Origin: Certhia americana
Taxonomy: Eukaryota > Chordata > Aves > Passeriformes > Certhiidae
DNA: 64,000 nt
Direction of reading: 5' to 3'
Assembly: GCA_018697195.1 (NCBI GenBank)
Contig: CM031857.1
Coordinates: 69,450,170-69,514,169 of the forward strand
In this document: in pieces, positions 11,548 to 25,556 of the stretch
How positions within the stretch are numbered: position 1 is the first letter of the stretch
How the letters are laid out: every line of letters begins with the position of its first letter
Program-made: the position numbers and the translations under genes
Notes under the pieces: model-generated
Databases searched by the model: none
Told to the model about the DNA's origin: nothing
The model's input: the letters and a program-made list of their open reading frames with translations, nothing else

Positions 11548-12487
11548 TAGAAATATGCACTGTTTTTCCTAACAGATTTGCTTGGGTTTTTTATCTACAA
11601 GAAACCTTATTACCCAGCTTTTCTTCAAGTCCAAACATGTGCAGTAATGTTGAAATGTGTGGAGTGTTGGGGAAAAGAAACACAAAAAAACCAAGAAGGG
11701 ACCCAAAGGAAAACAATAATAACAAGAATATAAATCTCTTGAAATTGCTCCTAAATTAACAGATTTATTATTGTTATCTTTACCTCCTTAGCATCTAGTG
11801 ATATGAAACAGACTGGTCATGTGTGAGCACAATTAGCTGCAGGCAGACACATACTTCAAAACATGGTTTTGTGATGATTATTCCATAGTGAGAATGGATC
11901 CCTGCTGCTTATAAATTTGACCATAAGGTGGAGAAATTAAATTACGGAAACAGGGATAGTAACTGAAAGGAACACATGAAATTCAGATCAAAGTACAAAT
12001 GACAAAATACAAAAATCAGGAAGAGAGGGAACTCTATGCCATTTGGATTCAGCTCAGTGAGGAGAGCATGATGAAGTTTTATGGCTGCTGGAGAAACTAC
12101 AGAGTAGCTGAACAGTCAACATACACTTCCTCATTCTATCTGCAAAGAGATTCCTAGAGATGATGCAGCATCAGCTTTAAGTATCCTTGATATAGTTAAA
12201 CTGATATGCATATTGCTAGGGTGATTACTAAATGCTGTGGTCTATATTGAGTCAGTGATATTATTCTGTGGAATGCTGGCTGTTTAGTTACTGTATATGT
12301 ATGGAGTGAATAGTTTTTTGAATGAATAAACAAAGGTACTCTTTATAAATTGAGGAGTTTCCCACCATGATGAAACAAATGCCTACTGTCCCCTCCTGTC
12401 AAAATAGGGGGTTTTACTTGCATAATCCAACCTTCCATAGTTATGCTAATGTCATGCCTATCATTGATATGAACAATTTCAAGTTGT

Positions 12488-12565
12488 AGAATAATTTGGA
12501 TTGGAAAAGACCCTTAAGATCACTGAGTTCAACCATAAACCTAAGACTGCCAAGACCACTAAATG
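12488..12565 (-). mobile_element. CR1 LINE 3' tail, antisense
   Basis: The plus strand reads AGAATAATTTGGATTGG, then AAAAGACC, a GATCA-containing block, GAGTTCAACC and CTGCCAAGACCACTAAA. This is the reverse complement of the conserved avian CR1 3' untranslated tail. Only about 80 bp remains and the rest of the element is absent. Confidence 0.75.
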
Positions 12566-15500
12566 AAAGATGAAATGAAAGTCAACATAAGGAGACAGAG
12601 TATGGCCTGAGACTGACACAAACAGAAAGGTGTAAGCTTATATTAGAAATCACTGATTATTGGAAGACCATACTCCTAAGAGTACTACACAGAATTAAAT
12701 TAATCTAACCAGAATAAATATGCTCTGTTATGGTAAAATAGATGAGTTTTGATCCTAAATTAATTTCAACATGTTGGTTAATAAGTTAATTTCTTTCAAA
12801 ATTTACAGAATTCAAGCACAGTAAGCTTGTCAAAAGCATGTCAGTTCTGGCTGACATGCCACAAAGTTGATGACTAACAGGTGGTGATGCACAAATTCTG
12901 AAAATAGCTTTCAGCTGTTTCTGACTATGTAAGTAGTTCTAGTTTCCAAAGCTCGGGATGAGAAGCCTTCACAGGTTTTTTTTCTCTCTCCATTTATAGA
13001 CTATTTAGATGAGCTCACAGTTATGTGACAGAAGTTAGGTTTTCTTTTTTACAGCTAGGCTTGCTTGCTTGCACACCATTATTCATATGAGTAAAAGGAG
13101 TATTTAGGAACTGACAATCTTAAAGCCATATGGAGAAGTGCAGGTATGAAGGTAGGAGGAAAGGTTGGTGTGCAGGTGAGATAGGGACAGCTTTGCTAGT
13201 ATTACAGCTGTTAAAGCCTTATTCATTCTGTTGTATGAAATTAGGGTGAGTGATTACTGATTTCCTGTTTTGGTTATAAAATTCTCTTTTATGTTCTATC
13301 TTTAAAAGATCCTCTTTTTCTTACTTTTAACTAGGTTTTTATTCTCCAATCTCTTTGTAGTTTATGAATTTTCTAATCTTCTCTGTCCTTAGGATATTAA
13401 ATTAAAAAATCATAGATCTTCATATAAGCATTAAGGAAGAATGTTAGCAGGATTTAAAAATATTTTTATTGAATTGTAAGTTATTCTTATAAGGCAAAAC
13501 TCAAAGTGTCTGGTTAAAATTATTATTCATCCTAGCTCAAGAAGACTTTTTAATAAATTACTATCTGTCTCAGGGTATTAGTTTTGTACTAGCTCTTTAC
13601 ACAGGTGTGAAGTGCATATGCTTAGCTAACTTATCTCCCTGATATTTGTACATAACTGTTTGAGAACATATGCATAAAACTTTGGAGAAAAGGTGATTTT
13701 TTTGTTTGTTTATTTTCTTTTTAAGTTTTGCTAGAAAATAATTTATTCTGGCTAAAGGTCACTGAATCTTACCTGTTAGTATGACTTTTTGTGTCACAAT
13801 ATGACAATAGTTGGAAAAGAGTAGGACTTTTTTCAAAAAAGAAGACTATCTTATAAACAAGTCAAAGATCTGCTTAATAATAATAGTAAATTTAAATTAA
13901 TTTTTGATGTGAATTTGAGGTGGGATGTCTTCCTTTGGTTTGTATTTACTTCCATTAACTGGAGTAGGCATACGTGATCAGATACAGATTCTTTTGCTGC
14001 CAGTGGAAAAATGTCCATTTATTTCAGCAACAAAGCAATCTCAATTTTTTCTGTTTGGTGTTTTCTCTTGCTAAGAGAAATTAACCCTATTGAGAAGAAC
14101 ATAAAAAGCTTGCAAAGAAGAATGTTGTAATACTTGGGGAAATCAGTGGTACCTTGGTTTCAGGGAAAACTCGTGGGTGTTTTTATGATCAAGATTAACT
14201 GCATTAGCGTAGACATGAAATCTTATGCATCAACAGATTCACATGGCCACAAGCCAATGATTAGTTATGAAGATGTCATGATCCACACCAAATCCAAAAA
14301 CACGGTTTAGATATATAATAGTAATAACACATACAGCTTTTTGATGTTTGTAAAAACTAGCATAATAGAATGCATGCCTATAAAAAGAAAGAAGAATGGA
14401 TTAAAAGAACTCAAGCCAATAAAAGCTTAAACAAACTAGGAGAAAACCTATGGATTTACTTCTTTCTAAAATACATTTTCATTAGGTTGGTTGGTTCAGC
14501 TGTTGTTCACTTGAGTTTCTAAGAATAAATGGATTTATTTCTTACTCTTGTACTGAAGCACCACTCATATTAAAAAATAGGTTTGGTGCTCTTTAAAGTT
14601 ACTTTCTAAGGACCAATTTTATTTGGATGGATCAAATTTCCAGGTTACATGACATTCCTTTTGTGTCTTCACACACAAATTTTTAATATTATTATTCCAT
14701 TCATGCCATCTAATTTAATGCCTGATTATAATATTTTTTAAATTTTTATGTCATTTTCATTGCCAGTTCTGCAAAACAGAAGAACAAACTGCATGGTGAA
14801 ACACTCTCCCTCAATTAGTTTTTTATTTTATAGCTACCATTCCTGCTCACCCCGCATATAATTAATGGAAACAAAGATAGTAAAATGCAGTAATACTTTA
14901 TAGTCTTCCTTTTTATTATTTTATCTGGTGCATACCAGTCCTATTTGTCTCTTTCACATAGTCCATAATTCTAAAAGATTAGTCAGTGCACAATACTGCC
15001 AACTGTGTAATATTTTATATTAATCTCTACCCAACCTTCTAGAATTATTTATAGTTCAACTCCTAGCATCTGGACAGAGTCCCATCTTCTATATTTAGTC
15101 CTTATATCAATATTATTATCTACATTTTGATGAATTTCATCTAAAGGACAGAATCCCAATTTCATAAATAACATTAAAAAAAAACAAAACCAAAAAAACC
15201 CACAAACCTTTTCTTCTTAAATAACAAAATACTTCTAGGTTACTCTTGTTTAGGGAGTTTTTCCCCAAAAGTATTCTAATCCATTCATTTTGTTTTCTTC
15301 TTGAATGGCTTGCTATCACCATCTGTTTATGGTACAAAGCATCCTCAAATTCTCTGAGTCCTTTTCTCCAATCCTGTTACTTCCTTCTTTCCAGACCTCC
15401 TGTTCAACCTCTTATGACTAAACTTCTTAAGGTTACTCCTGCAGTAGAATATTATAAAAGGAGAGAAAGTTAGATGCTGATTAAATTAGTAAATTTAACT

Positions 15501-18500
15501 TTGATTTGAAGAGATTTATTATTCTCTTCAATTTTTTCTTTATTTGTCTTTTTGGGGCTTTTATTTCCTTTATCTTTTCTTTGTGTTTTCTTCTTGACAA
15601 GGTGTTGTATTTTGGAAAATACTTGTATGATTTCAATGGCTGTCATTATTTCTAGGACTATTGTATCCTTATTCAAATTAAGTAAGGGACAGATTTTGTT
15701 CTTAGTTCAGTCATTACATTCAGCCTTACGCCTATGAATGAGTCATTAAGGTGCCTTTCCTTTTAGTTGCCAGTCATTTATTCATATAAATATTTCTAAC
15801 TCAGCAGAGGGTGTACTGGAAATATAATATAGCAGTGAAGAAAGATAATAACAAATTACCTGTAGAAACATCATCCTTATTTAGAATGTTGTAGACAATT
15901 TTCTTTACATCTTGCTGTGCTCCTCATTAGACTCCTTCATTTATGAGGGTTTTTTGGTCTTTTTTTTTTTTTTTTTTATCTGCCAGGAAATCTGATTACA
16001 GTTTTTCTTTGTAATTATAACTTAGAGTTTATTATGCTTGCTGAGTGGTGCAGTTGCTAATTCTATATATTCAGAGCTGTCCATTTTAAGAAGGGCAGAA
16101 TTTTTAATATGCAGATTGGACACTTCATATCACCTGTATATGTTTGTTGTTACTAAAGAAGTTCCTTGGTAATTCTTCTGCAAGTTCTTTAATTTTTAAG
16201 ATACTTTGTTCAATACAAGCAAACACCATATTGCTTTGAGAAATAGAAAGTTAACTCATAAAAAATTAGGGAGTAAATATTTTCCTATTGTTAGAAAATA
16301 TATGATGTATAAGTATGCATTCATTTATATAGTTAATTATTCTTTTGTGGAACCTAACAGATAAGAGTTAAGTACCCAAAAAAAAAAAGGGAGCTTTTAT
16401 GAATACTAATACGATGAAACTTACATCTCTGAGGGACCAAAATTTTCATACATTTCATTGTAACATGATGAAAAGTCTTAGGCAAATGCACAGTAAATGA
16501 GAACTGGAAAATGTTTCTTTTTTCATTATGAAGCATTTTTGTTTAAAGATTATTACAGGAAACAAGAAATGCAAAGCTAAACACTAAAAAAGACATCTGA
16601 AAGAAAATTATAGGTGGTATCACAGACCAGTATTGATTGAAACTAAAGTGAGTTTCATTGGTCTTGTTTTTATTTTATTTTTCTTTCAAATTTCTTTTGT
16701 ATTTTGAATTAACTCAATTTCAAGTCCAGCAGAATATATTCCATCCTTCTGTGGAGATCCACAAAAGAGTTGCTACAAGGTAATCCTGTGGATTAATCCT
16801 GCAGTTTTACTTAAATTTTAATTCAGCTAAAATTTGCACAGAGCATTGATCTCTTTTTTTCCTTTTTTTTCTATTGTCTTACAGCTTGAGGTATAACTAG
16901 GTTTCCATCTTTATTAATACACCACTGTGTAAAAGGGAAAAGAGAAGAAGATGAAATCTTGCAGGCTAATTCTTGTCACCCTCCCAAAGAATTACTCAGG
17001 GAAAACTGAGTATTCAGCAAAGTATATCTGTAAACAAAGGATATTATAGACAAAACAAACATAGAATAATATGGTTTTATGTAGTGAGCCCTGTAAAATT
17101 CCTACTACATTAAAATATTGGTGAAAGAGTCTCTAGGATTCACATAATTTCCTAAAATTTTACCAGAAAATCATCTGTAATATTCAAGGCTCAAATACCA
17201 TACAGCTGAAAAATGCTCCAGAAATTGTCAGATTATATCTGATAATTACATTCATAATTGATAAACAGCTCCACACAGCTAAACTTCAAACTCAACTAAA
17301 ACTGACATCCTACCATGTAGTTCCTTCCACTTCATGAAGATAAATATGCAAGTATTTCTTCCTGGCTAGCTTTGCTGACAAGGATTTGTCTGTATAAAAT
17401 AAGTATCACACTTCAAGTCTTAGCCATTAGCATCCATTAGCATTAGTGCAATCATCTGGTATCCTCTAGCAACACTTTAAGTCCATATTGACTTCCATCA
17501 ACAAAAAAGATGAAAAAGTGACTGTGTGCTTCATGGCACAACTTTTACACAGAAATCCTGTGGAATTTTATTAATCTTTAAATCTACAATATTCATACAA
17601 GCATATTTCCCTGCCAACATTTTTTTGATAGTTAATTTAAAACTTATCAACATACACTTGGAGGTTAGGTGAGGTGTCAAAATGCACCTAAAGCTTCAGC
17701 AACTGAATTTCATCCTGGATACTCATTGACTATAGCTGGGATATAGAGACCCAGAGCTTAATTCAACTACCTAGTTAAATTAAAAAAGTTAAGGCACAAG
17801 GCCTAGTGATCTGTAGGACAACCTAAATTTTCTGGATGAAAACACAGAGACTATACTGGGTGACACTGGCCATCACAAATGGTCTTTTATATATCTGATT
17901 GTACCATTTGTCAAGCCTGTAGTTCAGAAGTAGACATTTTTATTTAAGCATTTAAAAGTAGGCTTTACGGTCTTGAGCTGAAACCTACCCTGATTTCTGA
18001 ACTAACAAGAACTTACTGTGCCAGAATATTTTTCTCATGTATTAACAGTCATGTAATGCTTTTACAAACTTGAGAGAAATGTGACTCTTTATTCATGTCT
18101 GATCTGTATGAGAAATTTCAGACAGTGGTTCCAGATGTTAATAGATCCCTAAATGCGTTTCAACAGTGTTTTGATCCCTTTGTGTGAGATGTAACAGTGC
18201 AACCTAAGATTTTTCAGAGTCAAAAATGTGCCATTAGCCTTGAAGCCTACATAAAGACATTGTTTAGCAGTGCCTATCAGAATGTAAATTAAATTAACCT
18301 GCCTGTAATCCCCTACTTGTTCAGAGACATAAAGCTGAGCTGGTAATATCACTGTCATTTTTATAATAAATTAAATGCTAAATATATCTCAGAAAGTCAC
18401 TTATCTTTAATGCCTATTTTGGCTTAATCTCAAAATTCCCCATCCCAGAAGAGTGTTTTCACCATTGAATCTGGTTTCCTTTTCCTCTGTATGTCACTAC

Positions 18501-18584
18501 ATAGGCTAACTCAAGTGGGAATAGAATATAGGAAGGCTCTAGTCTGTCTTCCTTCTTGAATACAGGGCATTTCTGAGACCCAAA
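12566..18584. other. AT-rich non-coding sequence
   Basis: No gene or classified repeat is seen. Simple sequence includes an A/C-rich run near 15173-15207 and a poly-T tract at 15960-15977. Short open frames near 15.1-15.7 kb overlap on both strands and show no domain. Confidence 0.55.
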
Positions 18585-18990
18585 GATATCTCTGTCCAGT
18601 TGGGTCTTGAAACTCCCAAGCACAATCTCTGTGGGAGAACTACGCTGTACAGTGGTCTTCAAGACCTCAAGCTCTGGTCCCTCAGTTGCCCCTCACAGGG
18701 CAAGTGCTCTGCTCTGTTCTGATGCCCCTCTGCTGAACTCGCCCCACTTTATTGATGTCTGTCTTATTCTGTGGAGCACCAAACTGAATGCAGGAATATT
18801 GGTGTCACTTAAGAAGTACGTGGTAAAGGGGATGATATTCATTTCCTTGGACCTGCTGTCTGTGCTGCTGTTAACACAATTCTGTATGCTGATGCTATTT
18901 CTGCTGCCAGGACACATTGCTGACTCCAGCTCACTCTCCTCAGGGACTTTTTCCCAAAGCTGTTCCCCAGGTAGCCTGTATCACTGTTGA
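18585..18990 (-). mobile_element. CR1 LINE fragment, antisense ORF2 end
   Basis: Read on the plus strand, the blocks run in the order of an antisense CR1 ORF2 end. A CCCTCAG...CCCCTCA block comes first, then GCCCCTCTGCTGAACTCG, TTGATGTCTGTCTT, a block corresponding to the ORF2 segment around the Tyr-Ser-Ala motif, CTTGGACCTGCTG, GACACATTGCTGACTC and finally CCAAAGCTGTTCCCCAGG. This matches the reverse complement of the CR1 ORF2 C-terminal coding region, ending near the sequence for the VDEKLD-equivalent motif. A part at about 18600-18650 resembles CR1 3' untranslated sequence, so a segment between the two appears deleted, or two copies are joined. Plus-strand open frames across it (18607-18990) and on the other strand are by-products of the repeat. 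Confidence 0.72.
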
Positions 18991-21785
18991 ATTTCCTGAT
19001 GTTCCTGTTGGCCTGTTCCTACAGTCTGTCACAATTTCTGTGGCTGACAGAGGTCCCAGCCTCATATTGCCTAGTTACTCCACTTTGCAGTCAAAAGAAA
19101 GCTCCATGAGAAGTGAACTGTGTCTTCACCAGATACTTGACAAAGATTTTGAACAAGATACATTTATGTTTCCCACAACGCTGCTAGAGTTAAATGTTAG
19201 TATTCTAAAATATTTTGTAAATAGATCGAATTACTTTGTGTAAAGTAGTCTACTTTCATGCACAGTGATGTCTGAAATTTATAAATATACACATGTTTTA
19301 ATGGCAAATGTCTAATATAATTTAATGAATCATAACATTTTGATTTGGAGCACAAAAACATAAGTAGCTTAATTCAAACTAAGAAAATTATGAAAAGCAT
19401 GCTAATCATTCCTAAGAGATTTTCAGAATGTGATGATGCACCATTCAGACAAGTCAGCATTAAAGCTAAAGTTTTTGAAATGAAAATTGCAAAAAGTATT
19501 TTGGATAATTTGTAGAGATTCTTTACATATTACACAGCTGTTTTAATTTCTTAGCTTTAATGGCAATATACTGGTGAAAGGAAAATTGTTTACAAGAAGA
19601 ACCAAAAGAGAATGAAGGAAACAAGACATGAATAAAATAATTCTGCAATTTAACCCAAGAATTAACTTGTATTCCTCCTACTTTCTACCCTCTAAATTCC
19701 TGAAACTTTGACAGCATGAAGTTCTCGGCTGTGTAATTATGTCTCATTGCATGGATTGGGACTGTTATCAAACCATTAAAACATAATAAATCTTTAATTT
19801 TTTTTTTCCAGATAAAAGCCATACATTGCATGGTACGTTTCCTTTATTTAAATCTGATGCTTCAGCATCTGTAAATTATTCTTTGAACATATTTTTGTTG
19901 ATGTAGTCAATCAGCATATTCTTACTGTGTTGCCAGAAGGCAACTTAGTCGTCAACACTAAGGGTCAATACTAAGGCATCACCTACATACTTCTACATCA
20001 GAGACCTATAAAATGTCTAAATAGATTTCAGTTCTGCACAACACTCCTAAATCATTGAGGGGATTTTGGATTTCAAATGTAAAACAATAAAAATATCTGT
20101 GAATCAAGAACTATGAAATGTTTCATTATTTTTACAGAGAAAATAAGGGTCTTAAGCTACTAAATGTTAAAACTTGATCTGTAAGATTGGACTTCTGAGT
20201 TTGCAAGAGTTTTTGAAGTGCATTTTTACTTTTCAAACTTTTAAAAAATATATTTACACAGATACTTGAGTTTAGATTTCTCTGCTTAGCTATATACTTC
20301 TCTTAGTAAATTGGTCACTTTAGGCTCCTTTTGAAAACAGATGGAAGATTCATAAATTTATATTATATCTGCTTTTAACGTAGTCTAACATAACAAGTGT
20401 TTCAGAAACACTTATTTTCTTTTCAATGACTACAAATAATATTTGATTAGTCAGATATAGACTTCCACATTACACCTCTCTAAAGCTAGGTGAGATGAAT
20501 CCTACTTCAGCCTAAGAAATCAATGAAAATTTTAATGTAGTCATGCCTTGTGTCCCAGAGCAGGAGTAGGAATTGTTAGAAATAAATTAAGAAGGTAATA
20601 AATTAACACATGTATATCTCAAATTCAAATTGCTTAAAAATTGAATAGCTATTAGCTCTACTGTTGTTAGAATTTGTTAAATCTTCTGCAACAAGCACAA
20701 TTCTTCTGTATTCTTTCTCATCAATTTCATTCACTAGTTGAAGAAAAAATGTTATTTCATAATCTCCTGAAGCTTTCTGTAAAAACAGAATACTTTTAAA
20801 CATGTAATGTAAAGAACATTTTATTCCAGCATTTTCATATCCACTTTCAATAGGTAGTGTTCAGAGGTGGCAATCAGAGCTATGATATACCTTTAGTACA
20901 AGATCAAATGTTTCAGTAATATAAAATGAAAGCTGATGTGTGGAAACATAATGGTTACATTTAGCAGGCTGCTAATTCCAGCTTTTCCTAGTATAAGATA
21001 ATTGGTTGAACCCAGAACATGTTGCCCAGCATTACATTTCAAAAAGCACCAGGGGTCCTTGTACGAACATACCTTGACTGCAGATGTTATCTTTCTTCTC
21101 AATAAACTATGTTTTAAATAATTAGTAATTATATCTAAATAGGCAAAACTTTCAAAATACTGAGGTAAATTAATTATCTTACAAAATTTTTAATACCAAT
21201 ATTAACATTCAACTAAAATTTGTCTTCTTCATTTAACAGTTTAGCTCCTGCTGTATTTCAGTAGTTCATTCCATCCGATTCACTTTCCTAAATCATTGCC
21301 TTATATCCTAAGCCACTTAAAATCACAGTCCTCTTTGAAGTCAACAGTCTTCAAAAGTGGGAATACTAGCTTGAAAGAAGTCCTTAAGTTTATTCATTCA
21401 GAATCAGATGCAAGTCCAAAAGATGGAGAAGAGTAGTGATATAAAATTCTTTATACTTGACTATTCATCCTTTGGAAGATAAATTTTGATAATTTATAGT
21501 ATCTAGCTAACATATTTGCTAATTATGCAAATGTAATAGAAGTAAGAGGGATATAAAGTCATTGCTATCCTCATATAGGAAGTGACACAGAGTGACATGA
21601 CTGAAGGTTGTTTAAGGCTCCTGTGTAAAGTGATGATTAAAAGTAATGAGTGTAGAGTCGGCCAAACTGAGTCCTACTAACCCAAAAAAGTCCTATTTGT
21701 GCTCATTGAAGAGTAAGTAACTGTCAAGTGGGTTAAAACTGGATGTCTACTGAAGCTGGTATTCACAGTATTCATGATATCAGCC

Positions 21786-21807
21786 TAGGTCTTGCAGGCA
21801 AGACCTA
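21786..21807. repeat. Perfect 10-bp hairpin
   Basis: Arms TAGGTCTTGC (21786-21795) and GCAAGACCTA (21798-21807) with loop AG. The loop size and base are the same as in the hairpin at 8020-8041. Confidence 0.9.
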
Positions 21808-24800
21808 TAAACACTCAAACCTTTCTGAAAACAGAACTGCATACCAGATAAGGAATCTCTGATAGCACTGAATACCTGTCTTTGAGCAACTCTCATATGA
21901 AACCTACCTTAAATGTCATTGATATCTCCAGGAGAGTCTTAATGTTTACATAGTTGTGACATCTATATAAGCAAGTCTATAAACTATCAGTGAGTATATT
22001 TTTGCCTAAGTTACAATTAACATTTTTGAATGTAAACCAAAGAACTGTGTTTTACACATATTTCCAGTTGCAAGACAAATTTGAGAAAACATAGCCATTT
22101 TGATTTTCTAATAAATGAAGCCTTAAACTTGTATCCACTAATTCCTAATTAAAAGCATTTAGTTAATTTTTGACTTAAAACCGGATGAAAAGATGCCTGG
22201 TCTTGTTTAAAAGTATTTTATTACAGTTTTTAAATATCTTAAGTGTCTTGCCTATTTTATTTTTCACTTTTAAAAACAAACTAACAATTTTACCATGACC
22301 TCACAGAAATGTGAGAGATATTTCAGTTTTAAATGGACATTGTTATTACCTTTTGAAATGTAAAGAACAGGCTCTTGATCTGATGCCTGTTATGAGACAC
22401 AAAGCAGAAGGTCTCCAAAATCAACCTCTGTTATTTTTTTCTTCAGTGTTATCTTAACAAGCACATTACATCAAGTCATCCTCTGGCACTTTGAATGCAT
22501 TAGTTCTAAACTATACTCATTTCCAGCTTTTCTGCATATTCTTTATTTTGTTTGTCTGCTCAATCAAGAAGCTTTGACAGATATAAGGGAAAAGAAAATA
22601 CATTATTTTCTGTGCAAACATTTTTAATGTATTTTTTGATATAGCAAGTGAAAAAGGAGTGATCAAGATTCAGTTCAAGACTGAGTTTTCAAAAGACTAA
22701 ACATTTCCCTCCAGACTACAGAGAGAAGTAGACAAATATGGCAATCTTAGCTATGTCAGAATATTTCTCAGGCAGCTAAAAACCCCTAATCTAATCTGGA
22801 TTAAGCTACTCAGATGAACCCAAGGATTTATTTCAAGGATATATTTATTTATAGCATTAGGTTTATTCAGTCTCAAATTCAAAACAGTACTGATGCTGAT
22901 GAATCATTTCATCATTAATTATGAGAGACTTTGAGGCCTATTCCTTCTAGGAAAAAAAACAAAAAAAGACATACCCACTGTAATTTGTATTGTTTTTGGT
23001 TTTTTTGCCATCACTACTATGTGTGAAAATGTACTTTTTTGTTATTATTGTGATACCCTTCTGTGTTGCTTAGTTGAGTCCTAATGTACTAGCATTTAAA
23101 CACTGCCATTAATAAGAATGTTATTTAAAATGTGATGAGAAAAATGAAATTGTACAAAGTAGCTTATGTTTTTTACTGCGTAAATGTATGATTTCATTTT
23201 TATGGTACTGGAATACGACTGGAAGTTTCAGGGCAAACAATACTGGACACGTTATATGCCATTTTATTATTTTTACTTCATTAATCTTGTGAGAGATAGA
23301 ACTCAAATTAATCATTGAACAATGTGTTGTACACGTCTGGAACCTCCACAGCAAGTGACTTTCCAAATAGTTTCACTTTTTGTTTTGAGACAGTTATGGT
23401 AAACACAGTGTCTTGAATGTTCTAAGATGTATCCTCCATAATAATAGAAAATGTCAAGTAAGAAATCAGGATCCTATTAAACACAGGTTTCAAGGGAGTT
23501 TTTCTGTGAGCAAATTTATTTTACAGTTGCAGGTTCTTCTGCATTCATGATTTTAAGCTTTCTTTATAAGCTTGTAATTACTTCACAAAAGTAATTTCGC
23601 TTTACATTCTTCATTTATGAAAAATAATTTCTAAATTTCTGTGAAATCGAAGAACCTGTGTGTCTGTCCACTAATGCTTTTCTTTTGTGCTTCTGACACA
23701 GAACAGACAACTCTTACTTTCCTCAAGCAGCAACACCTTCCTTTCAGTGTGGGAGCTGTCCATCTTACACAACTGGTTGTCTCAATGGCCATCCACTTCT
23801 GGCATATGGGATTTGTAGGGGAGAGTTTCATGCCACTGTGGGGAAACACAGGTCAAGCTTCAAGTCTGTACTGCTACCCCATAGGGACTGTGTGGTCTGA
23901 GCAGTAATTTTGCCTCCTGGCTGCTGTGAAGAGCTACACTCTCAGTTGTACTTCATGCCAAGGTAGACTGAGCTGGGCAAATTTTATGGGATGTGGTAGG
24001 TATAAGGGATGACCAGAAGCAGTCATCATCCTTGTAGGAGCTGGGCAAGGTGGGAAGAAGGTGTAGGCCATTTTATAGTCAAATGTCATTACTTTGGTTA
24101 TTTGGCTTATTCTACTCCAACTTGCCAAATAATGCATTTCAATGCATTTAAAATTCCTTTAATGAAACCTTTCTCTCACCTCTAAAGATAAGTGCCTTTT
24201 AGACTGTCAGCTTTTCAGGGTAGGGATTAGCAATTTTATTGTGTATAATTGTGGGGCTTTTTACACCATGAGCCCTCCTTGAAAATTGACTTTAATCAGC
24301 AATAATGGTACTGTACAAATTCTAAAAATTTAGCTTTACTGGGAAGTTTCCACTGTAAGGAAAATGAAAAGTGAAACTTACTCTGATGAATAGCAGCAAC
24401 ATAGAAAAGCATCAGAATAATTGTAATGGCTAAGTTCTGCTGTCTGCTGTGTAATGTAATGAAGTCAGCGCCTGCTGCGGCCAGATAAATCAAGTATTGC
24501 TTTATAGTTTGCAGCTGGACTTTTTAGTCAGATTACTCACAACAGTGCTTCTCCCATTATGGCCATTATGAACAGCACATTCAAAAAATAAATAAATACA
24601 CAATATGCTAATGTAATTTTGTGATGATTTAGTAGCAGCATGCAAAATGTGCCCAGTTGCTGCTGGGGTGGGAAGAGGGAGTCTTACTGCTTGCAAGAAC
24701 AAGATGATCTATCAATCTTTATACTTCTTTTACCCAAGGTCAGAATAAGAATCTTATCAGATTTTTCTTTTCTTCTTCTGTGATTTTTGGGATCAATACC

Positions 24801-25528
24801 CAGGGCTAGAAAACATTTGATGGTGCTTAAAGTGAAATTGAAAAAAAATCTTTAAGTGCAGTAGGCAGACTTCAATCATTTTACCACATGCAGAGGCTTT
24901 CAGCACATTTAGAATAAGTAGAGACTTTCTACAGACTTCTCAGGGCACAGTTTCCTCTAAGCTAAATGTCCTCTGACTATGAATACAGCAGCTACTTGCA
25001 GGTAAAATTTCATAAGAGGGCTACAAGTCTAAGTGATATGGAATTCCTACAAATTTTATGACACTATAGCTGAACACCAACATTTTCTATTCATGCAGTA
25101 AAAAAGTAGTTGTAACTCAGCTTATTACCAAAAAGGCAGCAGCCAGATGGCCTGGCAGCACCTGCCTAGCCTGGTAGAGGCATACCTTCAAACCATTCAC
25201 ATCACGTATTTCCATTTGTTCAAGAAGGGGATATGAAAAAAATATTTTGTGTTTTCTCAGTTTTTAAGAAGAGACACTTCTTGACATCTAATCCAGATCC
25301 GGGGATCCTTTATACTTAACCCTGTATATCCTGTGTAAATTGAGATAAAGCTAATTTCATTGATATAGTTTACGTGTAGATTCCTTTGCTGAATTTTCTA
25401 AAATGATAGAGGCCTGAACTCTTTTAACTTTTTACTTGGGATCTAAAGAGAAAATACTGGTCTAGTGTAAACTATTGCTATTTCTAATAGTAGCATTGTC
25501 AGTTGTGTCAGTTTTCCTACACCTAGAT

Positions 25529-25556
25529 ACAGAACGAGAACTGGTTCTCGTCCTGT
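25529..25556. repeat. Inverted repeat, 13-bp arms with one mismatch
   Basis: The core arms ACGAGAAC (25534-25541) and GTTCTCGT (25544-25551) are perfect around loop TG. The pairing continues for four more bases (ACAG with CTGT) after one A/C mismatch. It contains two CpG sites in an otherwise CpG-poor area. Confidence 0.88.

Larger units (their letters stand above)
8092..12483. other. AT-rich non-coding sequence with homopolymer tracts
   Basis: No gene is seen. Contents include an AT-only quasi-palindrome around 8345-8385, A23 at 9181-9203, T23 at 9652-9674, a possible 29-bp CR1 terminus at 10877-10905 and a T/G-rich tract at 11486-11547. Confidence 0.55.

Noticed and set aside
18607..19243. 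Plus-strand frames of 127 and 108 codons
   Set aside because: The first is the antisense of a CR1 fragment; the second starts in it and continues into AT-rich sequence with no domain.
23641..24137. GC-richer patch with frames of 67-88 codons on both strands
   Set aside because: No domain, no LTR ends and no family recognised; kept only as a compositional remark.
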